The position numbers were made by a program, and so were the translations under genes. The notes beneath the pieces are model-generated. The model was not told the DNA's origin. It did not search any database and was given only the letters and a program-made list of their open reading frames with translations. Below are positions 1 to 10,075 of a stretch of DNA of 64,000 nucleotides, in pieces. Numbering within the stretch: position 1 is the first letter of the stretch; every line of letters begins with the position of its first letter. This DNA comes from Aspidapion aeneum. Its lineage: Eukaryota > Arthropoda > Insecta > Coleoptera > Brentidae. Location of the stretch: positions 133,816,095-133,880,094 of the forward strand of contig OY755039.1 in the NCBI GenBank assembly GCA_963576565.1, read 5' to 3'.

Positions 1-484
1 GGAGGAGGACGAATAAGGGGAACACAAAAACATTTCCAAATAATGCAGTTATAACCTCTCGTTTTACTTTTCTTACCCTTTTTTGGTAGAATTTTGTTCG
101 CTGTTACCCTTCCACGCAATTGACACATTTAAAGCCACGGACGTACTTGTAACATTGTTTTTTACGGGTGGCGGAACAAAGGTCGAAAGACAAAAGATCG
201 AAAGACAAAAAATCGAAAAACAAAAGATCGAAAAGACAAAAGATCGAAAAACAAAAGCTCGAAACTACAATAGATCGAAAAACAAAAGATCGACAAGGCA
301 AAAGAAAAAAAATACAAAAGATCGAAAGATAATAGATCGAAAATACAGAAGATCGAAAGTACAAAAGATCGAAAGATAAAAGATTAAAATAGCGGGTATC
401 AAAATAGCGCGTTCCAAAATATAGCTATTACATAGTTTTCCGTCTCTTTCTAACATATTAAAAAAAACTTTCCTGATTTCTTTT
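1..484. other. Flank upstream of the endogenous retrovirus
   Basis: No gene is seen here. It contains a purine-rich minisatellite (listed separately) and AT-rich DNA running up to the CCGG target duplication of the retrovirus. Confidence 0.5.
176..386. repeat. GATCGAAA-type minisatellite
   Basis: Short units of about 12-16 bases built on agatcgaaaaacaaa repeat imperfectly more than ten times. The open frames over it on both strands only reflect the repeat (K/R/Q-rich on one strand, F/S/L-rich on the other). Confidence 0.8.
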
Positions 485-488
485 CCGG
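485..488. repeat. Target-site duplication, left copy (CCGG)
   Basis: CCGG directly precedes the left LTR and recurs directly after the right LTR at 6826-6829. A 4-bp duplication is the size expected for Ty3/gypsy integrases. Confidence 0.85.
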
Positions 489-563
489 AGTAATATCCCT
501 GGAATAATAACATCTCATCTTGTTTGTAATAACAAATATATTGCTGACGCCGTACATTGAAGT

Positions 564-570
564 TTATATA
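564..570 (+). promoter_or_regulatory. LTR TATA-like element
   Basis: TTATATA in the middle of the LTR is the best TATA candidate for proviral transcription. The same sequence recurs in the 3' LTR at 6684-6690. The exact start site is not determined. Confidence 0.4.
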
Positions 571-658
571 TGCACCCAAATGGTCTAATTAGGTATCATT
601 ATACTTTTACAAGTTGTATTGGTCATTTTAGTTATAAGTATTTTTTGTAGTCTTTTCA

Positions 659-664
659 AATAAA
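659..664 (+). promoter_or_regulatory. LTR polyadenylation signal AATAAA
   Basis: AATAAA lies about 40 bases before the LTR end. In the 3' copy (6779-6784) it would direct 3' end formation of proviral RNA. Confidence 0.6.
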
Positions 665-703
665 AAGTTTTTTAAAAGCTACGTCACCGGACTTCGTATT
701 TAA

Positions 704-721
704 TTGGCGCTGCGAACAGGA
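704..721 (+). promoter_or_regulatory. Primer-binding site
   Basis: TTGGCGCTGCGAACAGGA starts at the LTR edge, overlapping its last two bases. The TGGCGC start is common among errantiviruses, where the site pairs with a tRNA 3' end. I cannot say which tRNA is used. Confidence 0.6.
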
Positions 722-1054
722 TAGTGCGATTTCGTCCTTTATCGGTTTTCCGTTGTACGAAAGTGACTTTTAAGTCTTAGTGCGCTATTCAAACCGAACT
801 TTACGTCCCGTACGAATTGTGAACTTTTTCTTAAAAGAAAATACCTTTTACGACGTCGAACGTAAAGAAGTGTTGTGGAATAAAGCCTGGAGTTGAAGCT
901 AGTGACGTCTACCGTGTTGTATGAGTCCCGCCGAAGCCAAAAGCCTAACCAACGACACATCCCTACTGAGCCCGGTGTCATAGGCAGAAAAGCTAAAGTC
1001 AACCCCCATTTATAGGATTCCTTTTGGTGGCGTAACCTCTACAGAACAAGCCTT

Positions 1055-1077
1055 ATGGATTTATCCTCGATTGTTAT
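1055..1077 (+). CDS. Predicted leader exon of spliced env mRNA
   Basis: An ATG at 1055 opens a 23-base reading stretch that ends exactly at a strong 5' splice site (GTAAGT, 1078-1083), just before the gag ATG. The two bases left over after seven codons are the number needed to enter the env frame at the acceptor 5057/5058. Errantiviruses such as gypsy are known to make Env from a spliced subgenomic RNA. The exon is inferred from splice motifs and frame; there are no transcript data. Confidence 0.55.
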
Positions 1078-1083
1078 GTAAGT
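1078..1083 (+). promoter_or_regulatory. 5' splice donor GTAAGT for env mRNA
   Basis: Full consensus GTAAGT in the leader, 17 bases before the gag ATG. Unspliced RNA would serve gag and pol. Splicing to 5057/5058 removes gag and pol and brings the leader ATG into the env frame. Confidence 0.55.
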
Positions 1084-1099
1084 TTTTTTGACTTTCTTG

Positions 1100-2743
1100 A
1101 TGCCTAGGCGATTAAAGAATATTTTAGAAAAGAACAAAACAAAACTAGGATTAGGAGCAGAAAATAAGAAAGAAAACGTTAAAACTGAAATTGAAAACTA
1201 TCTAGCAAGTTTGAAGAAACCGTCTTTAAATTTAAATTTTGAGCAAATAAGTAGTTTGCAAAGTAGTTTAAGAAATTTAAGTGGTCAGTCGACATCGAGA
1301 CTAGACACTCAACAGCAATTAGAAAGTATAGAAGAAAGTTTAGAAGAAAATACTGAAAATAATTTAGAAAATAGATTTTTAGAAAATTTTGATTCTTTAA
1401 ATTTTGCAAATTTAAACACTAGTTTTAACAGTAGTTTAAGTAGCGTTAGTAGTAACCAATTAGATAACACTTTACAAAACGAAGAACTTTCTAACACAAT
1501 GGAAAATCTTAAATTTTACACGTCATTGTTGCCCACATTTGATGGCAGTCAATCCCATTTAGAAAGTTTTTTGATTTCTGTACAAGAATTTTATGAACTT
1601 TATTTTGGTAATTCTATTGAGCAACAAAAATTGGTCCTGTCTGCCATAAAATCGAAACTGGTAGGCAAAGCTCAAAATTTTCTATTAGAAAGGCCAGATT
1701 TAAATACTTTTGAAAAAATTAAGTTAGCTTTAAGACAAAAATTTGGTGATCCAATTAATCACGAAATTTTGATGCAAGAACTTCAGTACATTAAAATTGA
1801 CGCAAACGAAGACATTTTGCAGTTTATCGATAGACTTAAGGCCTTTTGCCAAAGAATTTTTGGAAAAATTCAATGTGAAGTAGCAGATAACGCACAAAAG
1901 TTACTGCTTATATCTCAAGTAGAAAAAGTATCTGTTTTAATTTTGACCGCAAACTCCCCAGACTCTTTAAAAACGCTTCTTATGCTTAAAACTCCTGCAA
2001 CTTTAGACGAAGCCTACAAGGACGTCATGAGTAATAACATAGTAGAAGCGCAAGTCAATTTTACAAGTAATAACTCGAACTTGCACAAAGGAAATAATTC
2101 ATTTTTAAAACCCAACAATAACTTTAGACAAAACCAAAATTTTAATCGCAACCCCCAAACTAATCAAATAAGACCAAAACCACCCCAACAACGTTTTAAC
2201 CCGTTTATGCAACCTTTTTCGAATCCTCAGTTTACCAGACAATTTAATTTTAATCCACCTTTTAACTCTCAATTTAGACAACCTAACTTTAATTTTAATC
2301 AACCTAGACCTTTTCAAAATCAACCTCAAAATTTTCAAAATTTTGGAAGACCAACTAACGCCTTCGCCCCACAAAATAAACCCATTTTAGACAAGCCAAC
2401 CCCTATGTCGACATCAACAATTGGTCCGTCAAGGCAACACTATCAAAGACCCCCATACAATCGACCTTCAGGAATTTTTAAACCCTCAGGATTTTTGACA
2501 AATGTAGAAACATACCCAGAACAAACTTACGAACAAAACTACGAACAAACCTACGAACAAACCTGTGAAAATCAAACTTACAATAATTATAGTGAAGAAA
2601 ACCCTGACTATTTTTACGATCCTCATTTTTATAACGAAGAACCCACTAGCCAACAAGAAAACTGCTCTTACGAACATAATTTACAAACAAACGCCGCAAG
2701 CGAAAATTTTCAGGAAACAGCCTTGGATCCCCCGTCGACTTAA
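1100..2743 (+). CDS. gag: Gag polyprotein of the errantivirus
   Basis: An intact frame of 547 codons from the ATG at 1100. The frame is open a little upstream, but this is its first ATG. The first ~130 residues are charged and rich in Asn, Leu and Ser. Residues about 145-315 resemble a Ty3/gypsy capsid, with an FDGSQSHLESF start and a long helical region. The last ~220 residues are rich in Asn, Gln, Phe and Pro, with a short YEQ-repeat tract near 2515-2565. No CCHC zinc knuckle is seen, as in many errantivirus Gags. It would form the particle that packages proviral RNA in the cytoplasm. Its end overlaps pol in the -1 frame. The lack of damage contrasts with the gutted pol downstream. Confidence 0.88.
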   Translation: MPRRLKNILEKNKTKLGLGAENKKENVKTEIENYLASLKKPSLNLNFEQISSLQSSLRNLSGQSTSRLDTQQQLESIEESLEENTENNLENRFLENFDSLNFANLNTSFNSSLSSVSSNQLDNTLQNEELSNTMENLKFYTSLLPTFDGSQSHLESFLISVQEFYELYFGNSIEQQKLVLSAIKSKLVGKAQNFLLERPDLNTFEKIKLALRQKFGDPINHEILMQELQYIKIDANEDILQFIDRLKAFCQRIFGKIQCEVADNAQKLLLISQVEKVSVLILTANSPDSLKTLLMLKTPATLDEAYKDVMSNNIVEAQVNFTSNNSNLHKGNNSFLKPNNNFRQNQNFNRNPQTNQIRPKPPQQRFNPFMQPFSNPQFTRQFNFNPPFNSQFRQPNFNFNQPRPFQNQPQNFQNFGRPTNAFAPQNKPILDKPTPMSTSTIGPSRQHYQRPPYNRPSGIFKPSGFLTNVETYPEQTYEQNYEQTYEQTCENQTYNNYSEENPDYFYDPHFYNEEPTSQQENCSYEHNLQTNAASENFQETALDPPST

Positions 2744-4449
2744 ATAACGTTGCCCGACAAATCGAACTACCATATTTTTATTTACCAAAAACGCAAATAA
2801 CAATTCTTATCGATTCAGGAGCCTCAGACTCTATAATCTCCCCAAAAATAGCCAAAATGTACCCCAATAATCTATTTTTCGAACCCTTTGAAGTAACCAG
2901 CTGCAGAAACACATATAAAGAAAATAATAATTTAAAAATAAATTTATTACAAGAACTAGGAATAAACGAAAATATTAAAATGCGTGTTGTAAACTGGCAT
3001 AAAGACTTTGACGCATTAATAGGCTTAAGAGACCTTGAAAAGTTAAAGGGTATGCTCGATTTAAAAAATAGTATATTAACTTTAAATAAAAATGTAAAAA
3101 TTCCTCTTTCTATTGCTTATAATAACCCTGTTAAGCAGCCAATCCAAAATTATCAAGTAAACTACCAAAAAGATATTGAACTCACACCCTCTTTTAGCTT
3201 CAAAGAACAATACATTCCTAACTGTTCAGTAACAGTTAAAGAATTTTGTAAAATCCCCTATCCAAGTCCAAACGTTAACATTAACTTTCACCAACAAATA
3301 AAAGTAATCCCACAAGAAAGATTTAAGAAACAACCTATTCAATATTTTCACCCTGAAACACAATTAAAATCAGACTACATCATAACACCGGAAGGTACTG
3401 AACCAAATTTAATAAAAATCGACTGCATTCAACGGTACTTAATTCCAGAAACTCAAAAAGATACAAATTACGAAAAAGAAAATGTAAATGTCGTTGCTAA
3501 CGCCCTCTTGAAGATAAATTTTAACATACATGAAATAAATAAAGCCAATGCACCCACCGTGCGTAACTCTGTTACCAACTTAACCGATTTTAATCTCACG
3601 GAACACGTAATTAACGAGCAATACAAAGAACCCCAAGCTAATGTAACCGTACTCAATGAAAAATTAAAACCGCCAAAAATGAATTTAGAGTATTTTGTGC
3701 CCCTCCAAAATGACGCCCGAGACAACGCCTCTGACGTCACTATTCACTCAAATAATGAGACACAAAGAAAACATTTATCTACATCCGAACTGCCCCTTAA
3801 TTATACAACCAATCGATTGGTTATTAATTATGGACAACAATATAAACATTTTTTCTCTAAACCATTTAATAGAAATCATAATTTTGTGACAATAAATGAA
3901 AAACAACAAGAGCACATTCTTAAAATTCTAAAAGAGATAGTGAAACCTGACTCTCTATTTACTATTTACATTCCAAACAATGAACTTAAACTAGAATTTC
4001 AGAAAGTAGTTAACTCTATTTTTAACCCATGTGCAAAACTCATATTTTCGACTAAATACCTAATTGACGTGATAAACGCAGAAAAACAAAAAGAATTAAT
4101 ATTAAAATACTATGGACCTAATCATAAAAACAAAACAGAGATCTTCAATGAAATAAAACAAAAATATTACTGGCCCAAACTAAGAGAATCGATTACCATC
4201 TTCATAAACAACTTTAAAATATGTCTTCAAAACTCATATAAAAAGCATTCTTATAAAATTGCTTATAAAGGACCCCTTTTAGATGAAAAACCATTTAAAA
4301 CATTTGTATCATTTAGACATCTTTCAATTTATAAACTGTCAATTTTGAACTTAAATAGATTTGTTTCAAAATACACAAAAAATTTTATAACGATTTTTGA
4401 AAACCACTTTTCTTATAAGAACACAAAAAAAAAAATAAACAAAAGATAA
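2680..4449 (+). pseudogene. pol: Pol remnant: protease, thumb, RNase H tail, integrase start
   Basis: This frame, -1 relative to gag, begins with an aspartic protease (IDSGAS at 2809-2826, then an ALIGLRDL-type end near 3020). The reverse transcriptase fingers and palm are absent and no YxDD is found. A short stretch near 3385-3445 (TPEGTEPNL) resembles the thumb, and VNVVANALLK near 3484-3515 resembles the end of RNase H. After more unassigned sequence the integrase zinc-binding region appears near 4105-4240 (NHKNKTEIF, YYWPKL), but one of its paired cysteines is replaced. The frame decays in the first part of the integrase core and stops at 4449. Protease may still work; polymerase and integrase cannot. 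Confidence 0.8.
2704..2710 (+). promoter_or_regulatory. -1 ribosomal frameshift heptamer A AAT TTT
   Basis: Read in the gag frame this is X XXY YYZ. It lies inside the only window (2680-2743) where gag and the -1 pol frame are both open. Slipping here would join gag to the protease. A stimulatory downstream structure was not analysed. Confidence 0.65.
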
Positions 4450-4652
4450 TAAAATAAACAATAAAATAAAATTAAAAAAAAAAAAGATAACAAAATTGAT
4501 AACAACCTTTTAAAATATTTATGTCAAATATTCTGCAACGAACAACTTTCTCTAGACTACACATTTTGAATATTTAAGAAATTTAAAAATTTAAACATCT
4601 TGAAGAAACTTCTCAAAATATTATGACGTCAGCCATACTAATATATACTTAA
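4450..4652 (+). other. Non-coding gap where the integrase core is missing
   Basis: Very A-rich, with stops in all forward frames. It joins the decayed integrase start to the pol tail. The catalytic core of about 150 residues expected here is absent. Confidence 0.6.
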
Positions 4653-5117
4653 TCAGAGAGTACACTCTATTACCGATCATTTTTAATTTTCAATTTTATA
4701 CAGCCTTATGTGAACGAACCAAACATAAATAACGACCTCACTCTTTTTGAACAATATAATGAACAACGAAAGAAAGAACTAATACCTTTTCACGATCAAG
4801 TTTTCAAAAAAGCATATCAAAAACAGTTACACACCACACAAAAACAAAATAAAAACACCGAAGAGCCCCCTCAAATTCAAAAAGATCAAACTATCTTTAG
4901 AAAAAACACCCTTCGAAATAAAATGAACCCCCAATTTATCCCTACCAAAGTAACTAACGTCAATAAAAATGTTATAACTGGTATCTCAAAAACTAAACCA
5001 ATTAACACACATGTCAGAAAAATAAAAAGACTCAGGAAAAAACCTAAATCATTCCAGGTTCCTGATCCTGTCCCTCCTGACATTGACGAACCTCAACCAG
5101 GCCCTTCAGGTCAATAG
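4653..5117 (+). pseudogene. pol: C-terminal tail of pol (integrase end)
   Basis: An open stretch of 154 codons with no ATG start. It resembles the basic C-terminal end of errantivirus integrases: the QTIFRKNTLRNK region, then the basic KRLRKKPKS, then an acidic, proline-rich end finishing PQPGPSGQ. It lies in a different frame from 2680-4449, so a deletion plus frame change separated them. It overlaps the start of env by about 60 bases, as pol and env commonly do in this group. The pyrimidine-rich stretch ending at CAG 4701-4703 could also be read as a splice acceptor, but the predicted leader joined there meets a stop at once. Confidence 0.65.
5056..5057 (+). promoter_or_regulatory. 3' splice acceptor for env mRNA
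   Basis: ATCATTCCAG ends at 5057. It is the only AG found in the short region between the last upstream env-frame stop (5023-5025) and the hydrophobic start of Env that also keeps frame with the leader exon. Confidence 0.5.
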
Positions 5118-6627
5118 ATTGGACAATAATGGATTCTACACCGAAGAAATCTCTCCTTCTTTAGTTGTAAGCCATTATCATACTATGTACATACCTTTTA
5201 ATATGACAAAAATTAAAACGTCTCTAAGCCAACTTTTTACTACTAATTCCCTATTTTTATCCCCTTTAGTCAATCAAGTTAATAATACTTTATTAAAAAT
5301 ACAATTTCAATTCCTTGAATCATGCTTAAACGATACGTACAATACTTATGAAAAACTAAATTCTTTAGAAAACAATGAACTTAGAAAGAAACGTGGTTTA
5401 TTCAACCTACTGGGAAGCGGTATTAAATTTGTCACAGGAAACCTAGATAATACCGACCTAGACACAATAACGCAGAACTTACAAATACTGAAACAAAATC
5501 AAATTAACACGATGCACAAGATAAATGACCTTAGTTCATTTGCCGGGAATATTATAAACAAATTCCAGGAAAATGTAAACATTATAAATAAAAACGCAAA
5601 ATGCATTCGCTTCGAAATTTTAAAATTGAATAATGAAATCACGTTATTACTCAGTATGCAAAACCAAATTTTACAAATCTCAAAACTAAACAAATTTTTG
5701 GAAAAAATGCTGAGAATGATATCTTTTGCGCATCTGCAAACTTTAGATTTAGAAATTTTGAATGTCAATGAAATTAGGGAAATTTGGCAATATTTGACAG
5801 CTCATTATCCAAAAAATTCTCTATGGCCACTAAAACACCTGTCAGAATTAACTCTTATATGTAAAACTGGCCTTATTCTGTTAAAAGATATGTCAATCAT
5901 TGTAGTGAAAATACCAATCTTTGAAAAATATTCTTGTAGTCTTAAGATAGTTTATCCAATACCTAATAATGAATCAAAAATATTAATTAGCCCCAGTAAA
6001 TACTATTGTAACAATTTATGGTATCAGCAATGCTCTGAAATTAACTCAAATTGGATTTGTTTCAACCCCATTGCACATAGTTGCCTTTTACCAAAAAATT
6101 GCCCTTTCGCCACAGTAAAAAATAATTTTCAAATTCACACTTTAACTTATAAAAGTGGTCTACTCTTCTGTACAAAAAACTCCGAAACAATTTACGAAAA
6201 TTGCTTCCAGTTTCAGAAAACCACACTTCAAAACTGTTATCTTATTAACAGCCAGTGTGACATAATAATTAGTCAAAATAAATATTCATTATCAATAAAT
6301 AACATTTCTGTTTCATTGCCAGATATAATAAAGCTTCCTGAAACAAACTTGTCTATCAATTTGCAGATAAGACATTTAGAAAACCCGCAAAAAATGCAGG
6401 AAGACCTTTTGGATCCTTTAGTCCTACAGGAACTTAATTTTGAAAGCCAAAATTACATTATCTTAACTTTATGTTTGGCAGTAATCTTGATATTTATTTT
6501 TATTTTCTATTTTTGGCGAAAACAAAAAACCTCAAAGACAAAAAATATTCCCTTAAGGGTTCTCCAAAAACTCATCAACGAGGACGTTGACGAAACTAAG
6601 GGTGGAGGAGTAATATCCCTGGAATAA
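5058..6627 (+). CDS. env: Envelope (F-like) glycoprotein
   Basis: Counted with the predicted 8-codon leader, Env is about 530 residues. The region right after the acceptor codes for a leucine-rich hydrophobic stretch fitting a signal peptide. The first ATG in the main exon is only at 5185, after that stretch, which argues for spliced expression. A furin-type site RKKR (5383-5394, about residues 117-120) is followed by a glycine- and hydrophobic-rich segment of the kind that acts as a fusion peptide in insect errantivirus Env and baculovirus F proteins. A heptad-like region follows, then several cysteine pairs, a membrane anchor (6454-6522, about residues 474-496) and a short basic tail. The stop lies inside the 3' LTR. 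No frame damage is seen. Confidence 0.85.
6598..6608 (+). promoter_or_regulatory. Polypurine tract
   Basis: AAGGGTGGAGG directly abuts the 3' LTR. One T interrupts the purines. In this class it primes plus-strand DNA synthesis. Confidence 0.7.
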
Positions 6628-6825
6628 TAACATCTCATCTTGTTTGTAATAACAAATATATTGCTGACGCCGTACATTGAAGTTTATATATGCACCCAAA
6701 TGGTCTAATTAGGTATCATTATACTTTTACAAGTTGTATTGGTCATTTTAGTTATAAGTATTTTTTGTAGTCTTTTCAAATAAAAAGTTTTTTAAAAGCT
6801 ACGTCACCGGACTTCGTATTTAATT
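6609..6825 (+). repeat. 3' LTR (217 bp)
   Basis: No difference from 489-705 was found on comparing them line by line. The first 19 bases also encode the end of Env. Confidence 0.92.
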
Positions 6826-6829
6826 CCGG
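6826..6829. repeat. Target-site duplication, right copy (CCGG)
   Basis: Matches 485-488. Confidence 0.85.
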
Positions 6830-6846
6830 GATCCTAGAGTGTGTGT

Positions 6847-6878
6847 AACCAAACCGAACCGAACCGAACCGAACCGGT
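6847..6878. repeat. (AACCG)n microsatellite
   Basis: About five tandem AACCG units close to the provirus. Confidence 0.8.
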
Positions 6879-6879
6879 T

Positions 6880-7639
6880 CGACTAAGGGGTCTCTTTCTA
6901 ACAGATTTAAAAAAAAAAAAGGAATGTAACATTAAAATTATGTTATTGAATTTTGAAACAATCTGTATACTCGCGAACGAAGTTTCAGGTAGATTTGGTC
7001 AATCTAAGTTCAATTGTAACAGGTTTATCCCAAAATATGGTTCATAACGCTCCTTCTTTTAGCGACACACTACGTTTTAAATACGTGTTTACGTGTTGTT
7101 TTTGATATATATCAATTTGGGGAAGATGTACTTCATCCTTTAAAAACCCTGATTGTGTTCCACTAAAGCCTATCTTACGTATAATACATGAGATATAAAT
7201 TAGAAACAGTTTTTGCTCCTCTTTACACTTTATTTCATACAGTATAAATAATGGCATGTTTTTTTTCATTATTTAAAAATGATTTTTTATCTGACGAACC
7301 GCCACTGTTGACTGCCAAATATGCAATGAAATAATTAAAAATGTATAGCGGGAAAAGCACCTGCGTCCAGAGGTATTATAACGCGCGCGTCGTAAGACCT
7401 CCTAAAATTACACAAATTCAACTTAATTTCTTTCTTAAAGGGCTGTATAATTTAAGTGTACGTTTTGAAACAAATAGGAGTTTTACTACCGAAAATAGTA
7501 TAATATATAAAAAGTAACACTTTGTCTCAATACTAAAGAGCAAAGAGACCTAGATATCTACAGATATATCGAAGACAGCTAAGAAATTTGATACGCTCAG
7601 AAAAAAATTAAATGTTCGAGCGCAAATGCCACGATATAA
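6880..7639. other. No gene recognised
   Basis: AT-rich sequence with short unconvincing frames only. It runs up to the first LINE copy. Confidence 0.5.
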
Positions 7640-9195
7640 ATACACACGTAGGAGGTTGGCAGAGTTCTGAAGTATGGAAATTCATTACTACAGTAAAAAA
7701 CCCAACAAAATAAAAAGTAGACATCCAGATCATCAAACCAGAACAATGAACAAAACACTACAAGGGACTGCTTCAGGAGACGAGACCCGATGAAATGCTC
7801 AAATATGAATCAGAGAAACTAATCGAAAATCTCACATATTATCAATCAATGCATAACGGAACATCCAGTACCTGATGATTGAAAAGTTGCATTCATATCC
7901 TCAATACATAAAAAAGGAAACAAGCTGGATTGCAACAATTACAGAGGAATTTCAGTAACCAGTACTCTAAGTAGATTGTACGGTAGGATTCTTAGAGATC
8001 TAATAATAACAAGAAGAAGAAGTGCAAAGTGGGTTTCGTGCAGGCAGATCTTGTAGCGATAATGTTTTTTGTCTTAAACAAGTAATTGAGAAAAGGAGCG
8101 CCAGAAATTTAGAGACTCATGTTACCTTTGCGGACCTACAAAAAGCATATGATACCGTTTCAGTAGAAAAACTATGGACAGTGTTAGAGCAGACTAATAT
8201 CAATCATACATATATAAAAGCGATAAAAGAACTATATAAAGGGACAAATCTAAAATCAAAATTGGAAATCGACTTTTAAAAGAATTCCTGGTAACAAAAG
8301 GCTCAAGACAGGGATGTTGTATCTCTCCAATTCTTTTTAAAATATATATCGCAGTAGCTCTAAAAAACTGGAAACGTAAAGTGCACGGCAGGGGAATACA
8401 ACTTAACGACCTATTTATCATATACACAGTACAGTTTGCTGACGACCAAGTAATTGTAGCTAATGATGATGATGAGACATGGAGTATATGATGAGGAAGT
8501 TAATAGAAAAATACCAAAAGTGGGGATTAACAGTGAACGTGGACAAGACACAGTACTTATGTATTGGAAACGAATTCAGTGAGATAGAACTAGACAATGG
8601 ACAAGTAATATCTCCATGCAATGAGTATGTATACTTGGGTGTCACATTTGATAAGACAGGAACAAACTGTAAAGAACTGGAAAAAAGAATAGTAAAAGCA
8701 AAAAAGTTTATTGGATGTCTTAACAGTATTTTATGGAGCAGAGAAATAAAAAGAATGTAAAATTTAACATATATGAAACAATGGTGAAAAGCACGCTTTT
8801 GTATGGAATAGAGACTTGTCGCGTAACAGGAAAATACAAAACAAAAATGGTAAGTGTCAAAATAGATGCAATAAGAAGATCAATTAGAATATCTGGAACA
8901 GATCACATAATAAATGAGATCATAAAAAAAAATGGGAATCGAGGGAAGCATAACGGATGACATCACTAAAAGGCAACTGATATGATACGGCCATGTACAA
9001 CGGATAAACGACGAAAGATTACCAAAGCAGGTCCTAGAATGGCAACCAATAGGGCGCAGAAAAAGAGGGCGTCCTAAACGAGAATGGCAACAGTCAATCC
9101 AAAGATCAATGAGTCAAAAAAATCTGACAGAAGATGATTGTCAGGATCGAAGGAGGTCAAGAATAGGCATCGAACAACGTAGAAAAACGTTCTAA
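7640..9195 (+). pseudogene. LINE (family A) reverse transcriptase, copy 1, degraded
   Basis: A broken ORF2 of a non-LTR retrotransposon. Fragments in several frames read in order: a region before the RT (7655-7800), HKKGNKLDCNNYRGIS (about 7910-7950), SGFRAGRS (8026 on), motif A with DLQKAYDTV (about 8137-8163), RQGCCISP (motif B), FADDQ (motif C, about 8437), then the thumb and the tail typical of this family (GHVQRI and GRRKRGRPK, ending RRKTF before a stop near 9195). At least three frameshifts and several stops make it inactive. It is 5' truncated: no endonuclease is seen. A sister copy lies at 58830-59915. Very short 3' ends followed by simple repeats recall the RTE group, but I did not fix the clade. 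Confidence 0.85.
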
Positions 9196-10003
9196 ACCGA
9201 CTAAATAATAAAAAACACTTTTAAAGGAAAAAAGACAATTTTTATTTTTCCATTAATTTTTATTCTAAAGATCGCGTAAGACATATTTCGATTAATTGCA
9301 TATACTGCATTATCGCGCATTTTCCATCTAATATTTTCCTAATAAGTGCTCTACATGACTTTGATACCAGCGCCGATACCTTTTAAAAGGGCAAAAAAGG
9401 GAAAAAATAGTAACAGCATCAAATCCATGGGAAATAATTGAAAATACATAGCAGCCAACAGGAAAAATAAATCAGACTCCAACGGAGTTATTGGGGTGGG
9501 AAGGGGTGACCATTTTGGGGTAGATAATGTTTTTAGCGGAACTAAACCACCTATCGAAAAAAGTTAAAAACAAAATTAATAGGTATCGAAAAAAAGGGTT
9601 TTTTCATTTTTAATTTCAGTTATGTCAAACCTCTAACGTATTAGTAGTTATTTAATTGGATTTTTTTATGAACTAAAATAATAGGGTTTACATAGTTTGT
9701 TTATTTTATTACATAATAACTTGTTATAGTTTTTGGTAACTAGATTCCTATTGTTTAAAACGCATTTTCGTTTTTAGCTAATTAAACAGTCGGAATAATA
9801 TCCGAGCCCGAATTTAGTATTTTTTTTTTAAGTAAAAAAACTCTGCGATTTATTCTGTTTATTTTGCCACGCTGTTTATGTAGGCATGTAGTTGTAAAAG
9901 TGTTAATAGCCATTGATACGTATATTTTTGTGTTAAAAATATATGTATTAACCGAACGGGTTCGAATTGTACTTTATTGATGGATTCTCTTACCAAAACC
10001 ACA
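9196..10003. other. No gene recognised
   Basis: AT-rich. A weak B-box-like stretch near 9959 has no matching A box. Confidence 0.5.
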
Positions 10004-10030
10004 CCACATATATATATATATATATATAAA
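10004..10030. repeat. (TA)n microsatellite
   Basis: An alternating TA run next to the 3' end of LINE family B copy 1. Tails of this kind are common at the 3' ends of RTE-like LINEs. Confidence 0.8.
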
Positions 10031-10037
10031 GTTACGT

Positions 10038-10075
10038 ACGTTGTGAAACCGATAAATATATCGGTTTCACAACGT
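10038..10075. repeat. Perfect 17-bp inverted repeat at a LINE 3' end
   Basis: Arms 10038-10054 and 10059-10075 are exact reverse complements around the 4-base loop AATA. The right arm contains the last bases of the LINE, so the left arm is a folded-back copy of its 3' end. Confidence 0.9.

Larger units (their letters stand above)
489..705 (+). repeat. 5' LTR (217 bp)
   Basis: Starts AGTAAT and ends TAATT, ends typical of gypsy-class LTRs. By eye it is identical, base for base, to 6609-6825. A TATA-like stretch lies at 564-570 and an AATAAA polyadenylation signal at 659-664. Confidence 0.92.
489..6825 (+). mobile_element. Endogenous errantivirus (Ty3/gypsy class), pol-deleted
   Basis: A 6,337-bp proviral copy bounded by two identical 217-bp LTRs and a CCGG duplication. 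It has a primer-binding site, gag, a remnant pol, env and a polypurine tract in the usual order. Gag and env are open. Pol has lost the reverse transcriptase fingers and palm, most of RNase H and the integrase core. The gag capsid region, the -1 gag/pol arrangement and the furin-cleaved Env related to the baculovirus F-type fusion family identify an insect errantivirus. Identical LTRs show recent insertion, so an element lacking its own polymerase was probably copied in trans. Deletion after insertion is the alternative. Confidence 0.92.

Noticed and set aside
83..379. 98-codon K/R/Q-rich open frame
   Set aside because: It only translates the GATCGAAA minisatellite; the opposite strand is open for the same reason.
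4641..4665. TATA-like sequence ahead of env as an internal promoter
   Set aside because: The spliced leader explains env better, and this AT-rich stretch gives TATA matches by chance.
4701..4703. Alternative env splice acceptor CAG
   Set aside because: Joined to the leader exon it meets a stop within a few codons.
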